Shown one piece after another: positions 46,902-56,735 of a stretch of DNA of 64,000 bases (the first letter of the stretch is position 1; each line of letters begins with the position of its first letter). The position numbers and the translations under genes were made by a program. The DNA comes from a virus: positions 1-64,000 of the IMG/VR virus record IMGVR_UViG_3300028114_000011; one strand, written 5' to 3'. A model generated the notes under the pieces. It worked only from the letters and a program-made list of their open reading frames with translations, was not told the DNA's origin and ran no database searches.

Positions 46902-49208
46902 CTACGTGTTACAGGTTACATCATACTCTATTGTTAATTCCAATGTAAAATTGGCATCTGATAATGGGTCAAAATCACCTTCACAATTTGATTCAATATG
47001 TATTGTATTATCAGTTAAACTTATTGTGTAAAGACTAATATCTGTAATACCACTTAAGACACCCTCTATTGTTGATTGCCATAATGTGTCTTGTGGAACG
47101 TCGTTTAATGTTGTGGCAGTATAGAATGGTTGTGTGAAACCTGAACCATTTATATCTAACTCAAGTATGAATTCTGCAGTATTTAAACTACAACCCGTAT
47201 ATCCACTTGTAACGTCAATATAACCTTCATTTAACATTTCTAAAAAGCCTCTTTTTGCGCCAACTGTTGTTGTAAACACATCATTACATAATGAAACGAC
47301 AGAATAAGTTGTCACGTTATTTCCTGAACACGTAATTGTAAAATTGTGAGTTTGTGAACAACCACTACTATCCACAACTTCAACTGAGTAAGTGCCGGCA
47401 GTTAATCCTGAAATTGTGGAACCTGTTTGTCCTGATGGTATGTTGTCAGACCAATCATAAGTAAATGTTGGTTCGCCATCGTAAATTAAAACTTCGGCAG
47501 TGCCATTTTGACCATTATAACATTGTGTTGTAGAAATTGCTGAAATTAAACTACCTCCTGTTGAAATGGTTATTGATTCTCTTATTTCGCAACCTTCTCC
47601 ATCGACTATTGTTAATATATAACTTCCAGCCGTTAAGTTATTAAATGTATATGCCGTTGCAGATGTATCAATCACTGACTGACCATCACTTAAGATGTAA
47701 TCTAATGGTAAAGTATAACCTGTACTAACTTCAATATATAGTACACCATCAGTTTGCGAACAAGTTGAACCAGTTGTTAATGTTGTTGCACTAAACTTAT
47801 CCGTTGAAGAAACTGTAAATGTTGTTGTATACTCACAATTAGTTCCTGTTGCCGATATTGTTAAGTCATAAGTATCGTTAGTCAAACCTGAAAATGAACT
47901 TGTTAAACTTTGTGTTGTATTTGTATAAACTTGCCCATTGGTTTGTCCTGATAAACTGTAAGTATAAAAGTTGTTTGACCCTTGTAATGAAATTGAAACT
48001 GAACCTAGTTGTTGACTACAATTCGAATTTGATACTTGTGTATCAACAACAAAAAATGAGTTAGTAGCATTTATAAATGCACTTATAGTTTCCTTACAAA
48101 AATTACCATCAGTAATTTCTAAATTGTAATTACCGCTTGATAAACCTGAAAGTGTTAGTGTATTACTAAGTGTATATCCAACTTGTGAAGTACTTGCCGA
48201 ATAGTAATATGGAACACTACCACCTGTAATTGTGAAAGTTATACTCCCATCTGATGAAAAACAACTTGGATTGTTTGATGTGACAATACCTAAACCTAAT
48301 GGTTCGGCTTGACCTATGGTTTCACTTTTAGTGGTACTACACCCATTTGAGTCTGTAACGGTACAACTATATGTGCCTATTGTTAGACCAGTAATTGTTT
48401 GACCGGTTTCACCATTACTCCAAAGATATGTATATGGTGCGGTTCCTGTTACGCCAGTGACTGAAAGTTTGCCTTGATTTATCACACAAGTCGACGCATC
48501 TACTTTCCAAAATCCAAAGTCTAATGCAGTACTTGCAGAAATAATAGCATTCGCAGTTGTGGCGGTTGACAACCCGTAATCAACAACTTCAACAAAATAA
48601 GTATCCGCAGATAAATTTGTGAACGTATAGGGAAAAAGTGTAGTATTTTGTGATTGTATTGTACCACCACTTGTCTTTAAAAACAAAACATAAGGTGATG
48701 ATTGTGAATTTGCACTTACAGTTAAAGTACCATCGTTTGAGCCACAAAAAGTTCCTGTGACTTCAATAATATCTGTGTAGAAACAACCAGTGATTATTAC
48801 ATTAACATATAATTCATTATTTTCATACCCCAATGAATCATTTAATCTAAATACATAAGTGTCCGCAGTTAACCCTGTAAAGGTTATTGGACTTGAGGAT
48901 GTTTGAGCGGTAATCCCTCCTGGTATGACATTATCAATAGTGTATGGTGGTATTCCTCCAAAGGGTGAAAATGTAACCGAACCTGTTGGGTCTGAACAAG
49001 TTCCTGTTACCGAAAATGATAATCCAATTGGTTGTTCTTCGCAAGTTGGGTCGCAAGAACTATCCTCATCAATATATATACCATATGACGACCCAGAGTA
49101 TACGCCATCTACACAAATACTTTCACCTAAAGATGCCCCTGTTCTGGTGACACCACAACAGTCAATATAATAATATACACCATCCGTTAATCCTGTATAA
49201 CAAGCCAT
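46902..49208 (-). CDS. Multi-SprB-repeat adhesin-like virion protein, 768 aa
   Basis: After a Cys-rich N-domain (MACYTGLTDGVYYYIDCCGV), about seven consecutive SprB-type repeats run to residue 640. Each follows CxxxxGxxxxxxxGxxPYxYxW/S ... xxGLxxGxYxxxVxDxxGC, e.g. GTAPYTYLWSNGETGQTITG and EPTFTYDWSDNIPSGQTGST. The last 120 residues form a different domain. A long stalk-like adhesin on the virion is implied, probably contacting the cell surface. It is coupled to the next gene by a shared base at 49208. Confidence 0.85.
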   Translation of the reverse strand: MACYTGLTDGVYYYIDCCGVTRTGASLGESICVDGVYSGSSYGIYIDEDSSCDPTCEEQPIGLSFSVTGTCSDPTGSVTFSPFGGIPPYTIDNVIPGGITAQTSSSPITFTGLTADTYVFRLNDSLGYENNELYVNVIITGCFYTDIIEVTGTFCGSNDGTLTVSANSQSSPYVLFLKTSGGTIQSQNTTLFPYTFTNLSADTYFVEVVDYGLSTATTANAIISASTALDFGFWKVDASTCVINQGKLSVTGVTGTAPYTYLWSNGETGQTITGLTIGTYSCTVTDSNGCSTTKSETIGQAEPLGLGIVTSNNPSCFSSDGSITFTITGGSVPYYYSASTSQVGYTLSNTLTLSGLSSGNYNLEITDGNFCKETISAFINATNSFFVVDTQVSNSNCSQQLGSVSISLQGSNNFYTYSLSGQTNGQVYTNTTQSLTSSFSGLTNDTYDLTISATGTNCEYTTTFTVSSTDKFSATTLTTGSTCSQTDGVLYIEVSTGYTLPLDYILSDGQSVIDTSATAYTFNNLTAGSYILTIVDGEGCEIRESITISTGGSLISAISTTQCYNGQNGTAEVLIYDGEPTFTYDWSDNIPSGQTGSTISGLTAGTYSVEVVDSSGCSQTHNFTITCSGNNVTTYSVVSLCNDVFTTTVGAKRGFLEMLNEGYIDVTSGYTGCSLNTAEFILELDINGSGFTQPFYTATTLNDVPQDTLWQSTIEGVLSGITDISLYTISLTDNTIHIESNCEGDFDPLSDANFTLELTIEYDVTCNT

Positions 49209-52156
49209 TAATTACAATTTATACTAGCGTTTATACCTATATTTAAGTAGAGTTTTTTGTTTGTGAAGTCATCATAACAAGTTGAGTTACTAATTATTAA
49301 AGTTTTACCTGCAAAATAGTAGTTCAAACCTTGGTTATACAACCCTACTAATTTGTTATCGATTTCCGTTATAATTTGAGCAACTGTAGGAACGTCATAG
49401 AACCCATACCCCGTATAGAATTGTTCTTGTACTAATATTGTATTATCCAATCTACAATCAACAAACCATTCCGAAACTATACTAGTTAAATCACAATTCG
49501 CCTGTGTATATCCACTTTGAGCGACAACTGCACTCAACACTTGAGTTAAATATGTTTGAGGGCTTTGGAAATTCAATTCACAAGATAGGGTTTGGTCAAT
49601 ACAATCATAACCAAATAACTGACCGTCGAATGTACAAGGTACACATTCAACTTGAATAAATTGGCATCCTCTTTGTCTTCTCCATACAAACTTTTGTCTA
49701 TGGAAAATTGAATTCTCCATTTTTTGACCCGTTAACCAAAGAGTTGTTGCTGGAACCAATTGTTCCAATAATCTTTGCCAATAATCACCAATACCTAAAG
49801 TATAATCAATCATTTTTTGATATGTGAATTGATTAGAAGGTATACCTACGGTTTGTTGTGACTGAAGATATTTCCAATATATTGATTGGAGTGTTGGATA
49901 TCCCCCTGTTTTACCATCAAAAATAGTTTGTCTATTACGAACATTAATCATATTCATAAAGAATGATTGTGCAAACTCAAAGAAAGTTTTTTGTTTTGGT
50001 TTTGGATTAACAAATGTCCAATCAATTGCACCAGGATATGGGTAAGGTGATGTAAGACCTGAGTTTGGAATTGGGTAGTCATATTTAACACACATATCCC
50101 AAACGTCATAAACTAACCCTTGACCCATATTAATGTTTAGTTCAATATTTTTAGAGTTAATAATTTGCTTATCACTCGTTACTGTATAATCAACTCCATT
50201 AAAATTTGAGTCGTTTTTTCTATTACCAATATCATCAACTGACCAAGACTTTTGATTATCAAATATTTTTGTAATAGTATAACCTTCATTTAGATATGGA
50301 AACTTTGTAAATCGGTTTAAGTATTCTTGACCGTATGAAGGTGCTTGTAACTTTGTTAGAACACTAGGAACATTTTGATTAAGTTGTGAATTTTCTAAAT
50401 CAACAACTTGAGGTGCCCTATGTTTAGGACTTGACTCAAACCAACCTGAACCTTTTTGATAAAAATAATCATCAGTTTGTTGAGGAGCTTTTGGGTATCC
50501 GTCGTCAGATATGCCGTAGTCATTTAAAGTTGTTGTTACCGTTTCGACTCTTCCATCAGTAGTAAAACCTGTATAAGTAACACCATGCACCGAAAAAGTA
50601 TTTGTTGGGTCTAATGCCGGTCTTTCAACATATACTGTCCCACCACTAATTTTAGCATAGTTTTCTTTAAATTGCTCAACATTAATTTTAGAATCCACTA
50701 AATAAACAACCTCGTTAAATTCTGTAATTGCTTCAGGTGCCCCAATAAGTCTCATTATGTATTCTAAAGAATTTCTTGTACCTTTAGATTTGAACATATA
50801 GGCAGAATTTAAAATTACGTTTCTATAATATTGATAATTTAACTCTGATGGTGTTTGGTCTTGAGCCTGACCTGTATAAATTTGTTCAGAACTTGTACTA
50901 AATACTGCCTCTAATAATTGGTCATTATTAATCGGTGATATGTTGGTATTTACTCCGAGTGTTTGCGCTAAATTGACCAAAAGTTGTGATGGTATATCAT
51001 TTCCAACTTTATAATTAACGGAGTTCATATTAGCCAATGCGTCAATAAACTTTTTAACCTCATCAAAACTTCTACCGTAAATTTGTAGAATTTTTTCCAT
51101 TTTTTGGTCTTGGGTGTCAAAGTCTTTAAATGCCCCTGTTGTTAAAAATCTAGATATTAAATTTGTTTTATATTCATCTAAATTTAATGATATATTACTT
51201 AACTTATCTAAGTAATTGTCAAAATTTGATGATACTATATCTAAATTCCAAGTCCCATCTAAAAACCAAGTAACACTTTCAATTTTTAAAGTAAAATCAC
51301 CATTAGAGTCATAGTAAGGATACTGAAAAGTTGATGTATATTTAGGTTGACTATTTCTATTTAAAATAAAATCCTCAACTTCATCAAATTCATCTTGAAA
51401 TATTTCTGCCGTTTTTTGTGTATTGGGTTTTATAATTAAATTATCAGTTGATGCGGTTACCCCTGAAAAAGGGTCTCCAATTACTGTCATCGTGATGGTA
51501 CCTGCAGTTAAAGTTGTTGAGGGTATAAAATCAACTAAAGGATATTCTGTAGTAACACTTGAAAAGTATAAACTAAAATCTTGATAATTGTTTGTTATAT
51601 CTCGGTATTTAGAAACTTTGATTGGTCTAACTTGTAAGTTTCTTCTTGCATTTGTAGAAAAATCAATGTCAAATGGATTTGTAATCCACGGAACATTAAC
51701 ATCAAAAGTTGTTAAATTTTCTATTGGGTCAAAAGTAATGTTAATAGCCGTATAACCCGTTGTTAATGACAATGTTTGGTTTCTTACATCAAGAGCCGCT
51801 GGATAATAACTAATTATTTTTGTTACAGATGCCGATAATCTTTTTTGTAGTGAACCATACAAGGTAAAACTTGTGACTTGTGAAATATCAAAATTTGGAT
51901 AAACTGAAAAATTCTTTTGTATTATTTTTTTGGTTTGCTCAATATCTTCAATATTAAGATTTTCCAAATTATAAAGTTGTGAAAATACACCTAAATCAAA
52001 ATTTCTGTTTACCTTTTCATAAATGGCAGTTGTAAATTCAAAATTTCCTTGTGTTAAACCACCACCAGTAACCAACTGAAATCCAACAATATTGTTAAAA
52101 GCAGTAGAACTACCTACAGGGGGAGCCGGTGGATATCTAAAAATTTGTTTTGCCAT
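49208..52156 (-). CDS. Large baseplate/tail protein, 982 aa
   Basis: Begins MAKQIFRYPPAPPVGSSTAF. The middle contains MFKSKGTRNSLEYIMRLIGA (about residues 455-475), a motif of phage tail protein I/baseplate wedge components, and DPFSG-type loops; the C-terminal part has several Cys pairs (CVPCTFDGQLFGYDC). Size and gene order after gp25 and gp6 suggest a baseplate or fibre-attachment protein; a specific T4 counterpart cannot be assigned. Confidence 0.78.
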   Translation of the reverse strand: MAKQIFRYPPAPPVGSSTAFNNIVGFQLVTGGGLTQGNFEFTTAIYEKVNRNFDLGVFSQLYNLENLNIEDIEQTKKIIQKNFSVYPNFDISQVTSFTLYGSLQKRLSASVTKIISYYPAALDVRNQTLSLTTGYTAINITFDPIENLTTFDVNVPWITNPFDIDFSTNARRNLQVRPIKVSKYRDITNNYQDFSLYFSSVTTEYPLVDFIPSTTLTAGTITMTVIGDPFSGVTASTDNLIIKPNTQKTAEIFQDEFDEVEDFILNRNSQPKYTSTFQYPYYDSNGDFTLKIESVTWFLDGTWNLDIVSSNFDNYLDKLSNISLNLDEYKTNLISRFLTTGAFKDFDTQDQKMEKILQIYGRSFDEVKKFIDALANMNSVNYKVGNDIPSQLLVNLAQTLGVNTNISPINNDQLLEAVFSTSSEQIYTGQAQDQTPSELNYQYYRNVILNSAYMFKSKGTRNSLEYIMRLIGAPEAITEFNEVVYLVDSKINVEQFKENYAKISGGTVYVERPALDPTNTFSVHGVTYTGFTTDGRVETVTTTLNDYGISDDGYPKAPQQTDDYFYQKGSGWFESSPKHRAPQVVDLENSQLNQNVPSVLTKLQAPSYGQEYLNRFTKFPYLNEGYTITKIFDNQKSWSVDDIGNRKNDSNFNGVDYTVTSDKQIINSKNIELNINMGQGLVYDVWDMCVKYDYPIPNSGLTSPYPYPGAIDWTFVNPKPKQKTFFEFAQSFFMNMINVRNRQTIFDGKTGGYPTLQSIYWKYLQSQQTVGIPSNQFTYQKMIDYTLGIGDYWQRLLEQLVPATTLWLTGQKMENSIFHRQKFVWRRQRGCQFIQVECVPCTFDGQLFGYDCIDQTLSCELNFQSPQTYLTQVLSAVVAQSGYTQANCDLTSIVSEWFVDCRLDNTILVQEQFYTGYGFYDVPTVAQIITEIDNKLVGLYNQGLNYYFAGKTLIISNSTCYDDFTNKKLYLNIGINASINCN

Positions 52157-53064
52157 TATTCAACTATGTTCGTAAAGTTTTTACTATAATCAATGTTATT
52201 ATTTCTATCTTGTCTAACTTCATAAAGAAGCTCATTGAATGTATCTCTAATTTCAAACAAGTTGTATTGTTTGTAGATGTTGCCAGCACTATCGTAAAGA
52301 GTGTAAATACCATCTTCAATACTTTTAGTTTGGTTCCCATAAAGAGCAATTGCCAACGTATCAATATCGTATTCAGCCATTTGAATATCGATAGTTATCG
52401 GATTGAAAAATGTATTAGTTATTATAATGTTTTGATTTGGTTGTCCAATAAATGGTATTGCGTTTGGTTTATTAGACGGTGATGAAGACGGTGAAACAGT
52501 ACAAAAAATTAAATCTGTTGGGTTATCAACATATCTATATCTTATGGCCTTTTGTGATGTATTAACTTGTTCTGTCACCACGGGTTCACAATAAAATGAT
52601 GAGGTTACTATTCTATAAAAATTTGGGATTTTGGTGCCGTCAGAATTTAAATACTCAATTCTAAACCCAACGAGTCCTTGGTTAACAAACTTGTTTCTAT
52701 ACTGTGAAGGAACACTGTTAATATCAATAATGATACCTTTAACGTTTGGTAGTGCAGATAGAACACCACAATCGGTAATTGTTGTTCTAATTTCTGCAGG
52801 TCTTATCATTAAAGTATATATTCCTAATCTACTAAACTCTGTTGCCGGTAGTTTAAGATTGTATAATCCTCCTAATATTTCTACATTATTGTTTCCACCA
52901 GTGTCGGAATTATGGAAGTATGGTGTTAAAATATTTGCAGCATTTAATTTTTTCAATAAAAAATTATCTGTCACATCTCGTGAAGGTGTATAGTGAAGAA
53001 TGATTTCAACATCTTCAGGTGATACGTCAGCGGGTCTAGTTATGCCGTATGTGCCAAGTGCCAT
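52156..53064 (-). CDS. Virion protein, probably baseplate-associated, 302 aa
   Basis: Beta-rich, starting MALGTYGITRPADVSPEDVE; contains VKGIIIDINSVPSQYRNKFV and IVTSSFYCEPVV. No named domain. It is coupled to the 982-aa gene by a shared base and preceded by TATTTAT at 11 nt, so it may head a late subunit. Confidence 0.75.
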   Translation of the reverse strand: MALGTYGITRPADVSPEDVEIILHYTPSRDVTDNFLLKKLNAANILTPYFHNSDTGGNNNVEILGGLYNLKLPATEFSRLGIYTLMIRPAEIRTTITDCGVLSALPNVKGIIIDINSVPSQYRNKFVNQGLVGFRIEYLNSDGTKIPNFYRIVTSSFYCEPVVTEQVNTSQKAIRYRYVDNPTDLIFCTVSPSSSPSNKPNAIPFIGQPNQNIIITNTFFNPITIDIQMAEYDIDTLAIALYGNQTKSIEDGIYTLYDSAGNIYKQYNLFEIRDTFNELLYEVRQDRNNNIDYSKNFTNIVE

Positions 53065-53075
53065 TTTTTTATTTT

Positions 53076-53082
53076 ATAAATA
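53076..53082 (-). promoter_or_regulatory. TATTTAT motif, putative late promoter
   Basis: Minus strand, 11 nt before ATG 53064. Confidence 0.45.
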
Positions 53083-53096
53083 GTTTATGTAATTTT

Positions 53097-54185
53097 TTAT
53101 GTTTGATTAATTTTATAATATCCGTATCCATACCTAACCATATCACCTATATTATCAACTTCATTTAATCTTTGTAAAGGTTCAAAGGCACTATACTTAC
53201 CTCTTTCAATGTAAACATCACTTTGAACTTCGGGGTCCATAACAAAGTCTAATAGATATTCATTTTTTGTTATTGCCGAAAATAAAAGGTCGTTTTGGGT
53301 AAATCCTGAACTTTGAAGTAGGTATAATGTTTGCCCATTTGGAAAATCGTAATACGTAATGTCATTAATTGTGTATGAGGTATACCCTGAAGTTATTGAA
53401 TTTATTTGACCGTATGGGACTCCATTTTTTATAAAAGTATATCCAACAGTATATGGGTTAGGTCCCCATCTTTTTACGTCAGTTAATTTAGATTTAGTGA
53501 ACCCCGATACAGGAAAAGGTACTGTCGTATAAGAACTTGATATTTGTGACGCTACGTTGTTTTGTGAATCACCTGTTGCAATAAAATCATAACTAACAGG
53601 TATTCCTGACCAAATACCACCTTGTGGTGTAAAAGTAAAATTACCTTGTAAATTGGAAATGGTCACACCCGTCAAAGGGACAGTAATTGGTTTTTGAATA
53701 ACCGTCATTCCAAATGTGTTTTGACCTGAAAAGGTTATAGTATAATCACCAGGTGTTGTCGGATATAAATGATTTAGTGGTTGGTTTGAAACTTGTTGTG
53801 TTGGGCTACCGTCCCCCCAATCAACAAAGTAATTTGAAAGACTTATAAAAGATATTTCAATATCCCCCGATGTGTTATAGAAATATACATCATACGGACT
53901 TAAAGTATTTGCAGAAAAAACAAAGTTTGCTAATACATCTTTTTGTAATAATAATCCGTCAAATTCACTATAAAATCCAATGTCATTCATTGTTTGGGTT
54001 AACATTATAGGAATTGTTAACCCTGTAAGTAAAGAAGTTCCACCTGTACCACCACTTAAAATATAAGACATACCAGAATAGACACCAAACGTTTCAAGTC
54101 CTGTGTCACCACTATAAGTTTCTGTAAAAATATCTGATAAGATATTTTCAGGAGAAACAACTATTGAATATTTTTCAGCCTCCAT
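53097..54185 (-). CDS. Virion protein with PKD-like domain, 362 aa
   Basis: Residues about 100-165 form a PKD-type beta sandwich: ISFISLSNYFVDWGDGSPTQ then HLYPTTPGDYTITFSG; the WGDGS and PGxYTxxF elements are diagnostic. PKD domains are common in Bacteroidetes surface proteins and mediate protein or glycan contacts. The C-terminal 60 residues (FVMDPEVQSDVYIERGKYSA) look like a baseplate-binding segment. It shares its start base region with the next gene (TAATG at 54185). Confidence 0.8.
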   Translation of the reverse strand: MEAEKYSIVVSPENILSDIFTETYSGDTGLETFGVYSGMSYILSGGTGGTSLLTGLTIPIMLTQTMNDIGFYSEFDGLLLQKDVLANFVFSANTLSPYDVYFYNTSGDIEISFISLSNYFVDWGDGSPTQQVSNQPLNHLYPTTPGDYTITFSGQNTFGMTVIQKPITVPLTGVTISNLQGNFTFTPQGGIWSGIPVSYDFIATGDSQNNVASQISSSYTTVPFPVSGFTKSKLTDVKRWGPNPYTVGYTFIKNGVPYGQINSITSGYTSYTINDITYYDFPNGQTLYLLQSSGFTQNDLLFSAITKNEYLLDFVMDPEVQSDVYIERGKYSAFEPLQRLNEVDNIGDMVRYGYGYYKINQT

Positions 54186-55036
54186 TATGGGTTTCCGTAT
54201 TCATACCATTTTATGACATTAGTCGTATCACCAACTCTTAATAATGTTGGTGCTTGGTTTTGTTGTGGAATTTCTTTATAAACTTGGTATTCATAATTTG
54301 TAAAATCTAACTCCACTTTGTAGTAAAAGTATTGGGATTTATTAAAGTTAAATTCATTTCCTGCAGAAAATGTAGATTGTGGTTCATTCATAAATCTAAC
54401 AAACTGACCGGTTTTTGCGTTAAAAAACTTTGCAGTCATATAAAATTCTGTAATATTAATAAAATCTCTTTCTTTTAACCAATAGATAAAAAACCCCTCT
54501 TTATCAGCCCCTGTGTAATCTAACTTAAACTTTGGTTTTTTAACATTTACTTGGGTTTGATTATTTAAAGGACCTAAAAACCCAACTCTTGTTTGTCCTT
54601 GTTGTGTTGGAATTACAACACTAAAATATGCTTTTTGATTTTCATTTGTTTTTGTATCATAAAAATCTAATTTGAAAAAACTACCTTTAAAAGAGTTTAC
54701 AAAATAATATAATTCAGGGTCTGTAAATGTTGCATTTGCATAATCAACGGACCAATCACTTGAAGTTGCTGAGGTAACTTGTACGGTTGAATCTAAAAAA
54801 TAAAACTCATAGTTTATATCAGTTTTATCGGGTGTTTGTAAGTAAGATGTATTTGCAAATCTTGTAGTTTCAAAATCATCAATACCATTTATCAAATCTT
54901 GTAATATATCTTTTTCAAATTCAACTATACCATCATTTCTTCCTGCCATATCAAAACTTATTTCAACAGGAATATTAAAAAATGTGTCTTCCGGTGTTAC
55001 ACTAAATCTATAGTAGTTATTATTCACAATCGTCAT
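54185..55036 (-). CDS. Virion/baseplate protein, 283 aa
   Basis: Beta-rich throughout, with a start (MTIVNNNYYRFSVTPEDTFF) and a FLDSTVQVTSATSSDWSVDY element; no named domain. It overlaps its upstream neighbour by 17 nt and its downstream one by 1 nt, placing it in the same translationally coupled baseplate operon. Confidence 0.75.
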   Translation of the reverse strand: MTIVNNNYYRFSVTPEDTFFNIPVEISFDMAGRNDGIVEFEKDILQDLINGIDDFETTRFANTSYLQTPDKTDINYEFYFLDSTVQVTSATSSDWSVDYANATFTDPELYYFVNSFKGSFFKLDFYDTKTNENQKAYFSVVIPTQQGQTRVGFLGPLNNQTQVNVKKPKFKLDYTGADKEGFFIYWLKERDFINITEFYMTAKFFNAKTGQFVRFMNEPQSTFSAGNEFNFNKSQYFYYKVELDFTNYEYQVYKEIPQQNQAPTLLRVGDTTNVIKWYEYGNP

Positions 55037-56735
55037 TTATTATCTGTTGATATTCATTAGAGAATGTATTGTTGTTTCTTAGTATTGGGTACTGTAAAAA
55101 TATGCAGTTTAAAAATGGGTAATGGGAACCATTTATAAATGGATTATTAACACCAATACCATCACTATCAATAAACCCATAGGTGTATAAATCCCTCCAA
55201 AACCATTTATTATTGTATTGACTAAACCAAGAATATCCAGGTATTCCTACTACAGATTTTTTATCACCATTTTCAATATAATCACTAAACGCTCTAATTG
55301 GTATAGAATAGTGTGGATTATACAAGTAACCATCAGGATAGTTTTGATTACCTGTTGTTAAAAACAATATGTCATTAAATGAGTACTTATGAACCATTCT
55401 TGATAAAACATATTCTTTTTGTTCTATATAGTTGTACTCACAAAAATCCCCTGAAATAACATCACCCTGATTTAATATATCGTTATAATAAAAAGTTTGA
55501 CCGTTATATAAATAAGAAGAAGTGGGAATGTTATCTTTATTCAAACTACTACTGTGATTCCACCACGTATCTATTGAGTTTTCTAAAAAGTTAAAGTTCC
55601 AACCAATATCAATACCACTTGGTATACTATTTTGATTTGGGAATGGTTTATTAAACCACCCCATATAACCTCGGTTAATAATGGTAAAAAACAATTCGGT
55701 GATTGGTTTTCCATTATTGTCAATATACCCCCCAATTTTAACATCCTTATCAAATGTGAATGAAAAACTTTGTGAATTATTTTTTACCGAAACTCTTTGT
55801 ACTTGGTTTGGTGTAAGTGCTGAGTATTCTAATTTTTTATCAATTGCAAAAGGGTTATTTTCAAATCCAACTTTACCTACATTGCATTGCTCACTATTTT
55901 TTATTATTTTATGTAATCTTACATAATATATTGATTTTGTTTCCGCAGAGTTTGCAGGTTCAGTTATTCTTTTTAGGTTTCCGTAAATACCTGTCTGAAC
56001 ATCAATGGTAGGGTATTTTAAATCATAAATTGTAAAAACTTTTTCTTCTGAATTAATAGTACCATCACCCAAAGAATAAACTTGAAATACTGTTTTGTTA
56101 TTTATTGGTGTTGATAGTTCAACGTATTGACCCACTTGTAAGTTATGAATTGTACCACAATAAAAATATACAAGTTGTTTTCCATTAAATTTACCTGTTG
56201 TTAATACATAAGGTATTCCATCACCCGCCAAAAAACCACTATTAGTAACACCAAACTTTTCATCAGTATATGACATAGTTTGAGCCGTTGTACTTGAAAA
56301 TGCATAACTCATATAAAACGACCAATTATATGATGATGCACTTTTAGTGACAAACGGAATATGTCCAGTAATCCCACTAACTCTTACCATAGAAAACTCA
56401 TCAAATTGAGGATTTCCTTCCCAAAAGTTTGCGTTATTTGTTGCATTTGCAATAGCATTTGTATAATACAAATAATTTTTAAATGGGGTATATGAAGTTT
56501 TACCTGTTACTGTATTATCAAACACATTTGTGATTTTACCTGCAACTCTAAACTTATCACTTGATTGTCTTTCTTGGTCAAAAATATTTTGTTGGTTTAC
56601 AAGAATACTTCTATCCCCTTCAATTAACTCCCTTCTATCCCCAATTAAAGGTGGTTGTATCCAAACATCTCTGTCAACACTTCCGGCACTTCTTTCAGAC
56701 CCAAGTACAATTCTTATTTCACTTTCGTTAGACAT
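55020..56735 (-). CDS. Virion/baseplate protein, 571 aa (possible gp8-position protein)
   Basis: Starts MSNESEIRIVLGSERSAGSV, then RDVWIQPPLIGDRRELIEGD. Beta-rich and aromatic. In T4 the order is 25, 6, 7, 8; this gene is third after gp25 and gp6, so a wedge role is plausible by position only (T4 gp8 is 334 aa). It overlaps the 1617-aa gene by 8 nt. Confidence 0.75.
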   Translation of the reverse strand: MSNESEIRIVLGSERSAGSVDRDVWIQPPLIGDRRELIEGDRSILVNQQNIFDQERQSSDKFRVAGKITNVFDNTVTGKTSYTPFKNYLYYTNAIANATNNANFWEGNPQFDEFSMVRVSGITGHIPFVTKSASSYNWSFYMSYAFSSTTAQTMSYTDEKFGVTNSGFLAGDGIPYVLTTGKFNGKQLVYFYCGTIHNLQVGQYVELSTPINNKTVFQVYSLGDGTINSEEKVFTIYDLKYPTIDVQTGIYGNLKRITEPANSAETKSIYYVRLHKIIKNSEQCNVGKVGFENNPFAIDKKLEYSALTPNQVQRVSVKNNSQSFSFTFDKDVKIGGYIDNNGKPITELFFTIINRGYMGWFNKPFPNQNSIPSGIDIGWNFNFLENSIDTWWNHSSSLNKDNIPTSSYLYNGQTFYYNDILNQGDVISGDFCEYNYIEQKEYVLSRMVHKYSFNDILFLTTGNQNYPDGYLYNPHYSIPIRAFSDYIENGDKKSVVGIPGYSWFSQYNNKWFWRDLYTYGFIDSDGIGVNNPFINGSHYPFLNCIFLQYPILRNNNTFSNEYQQIINDDCE

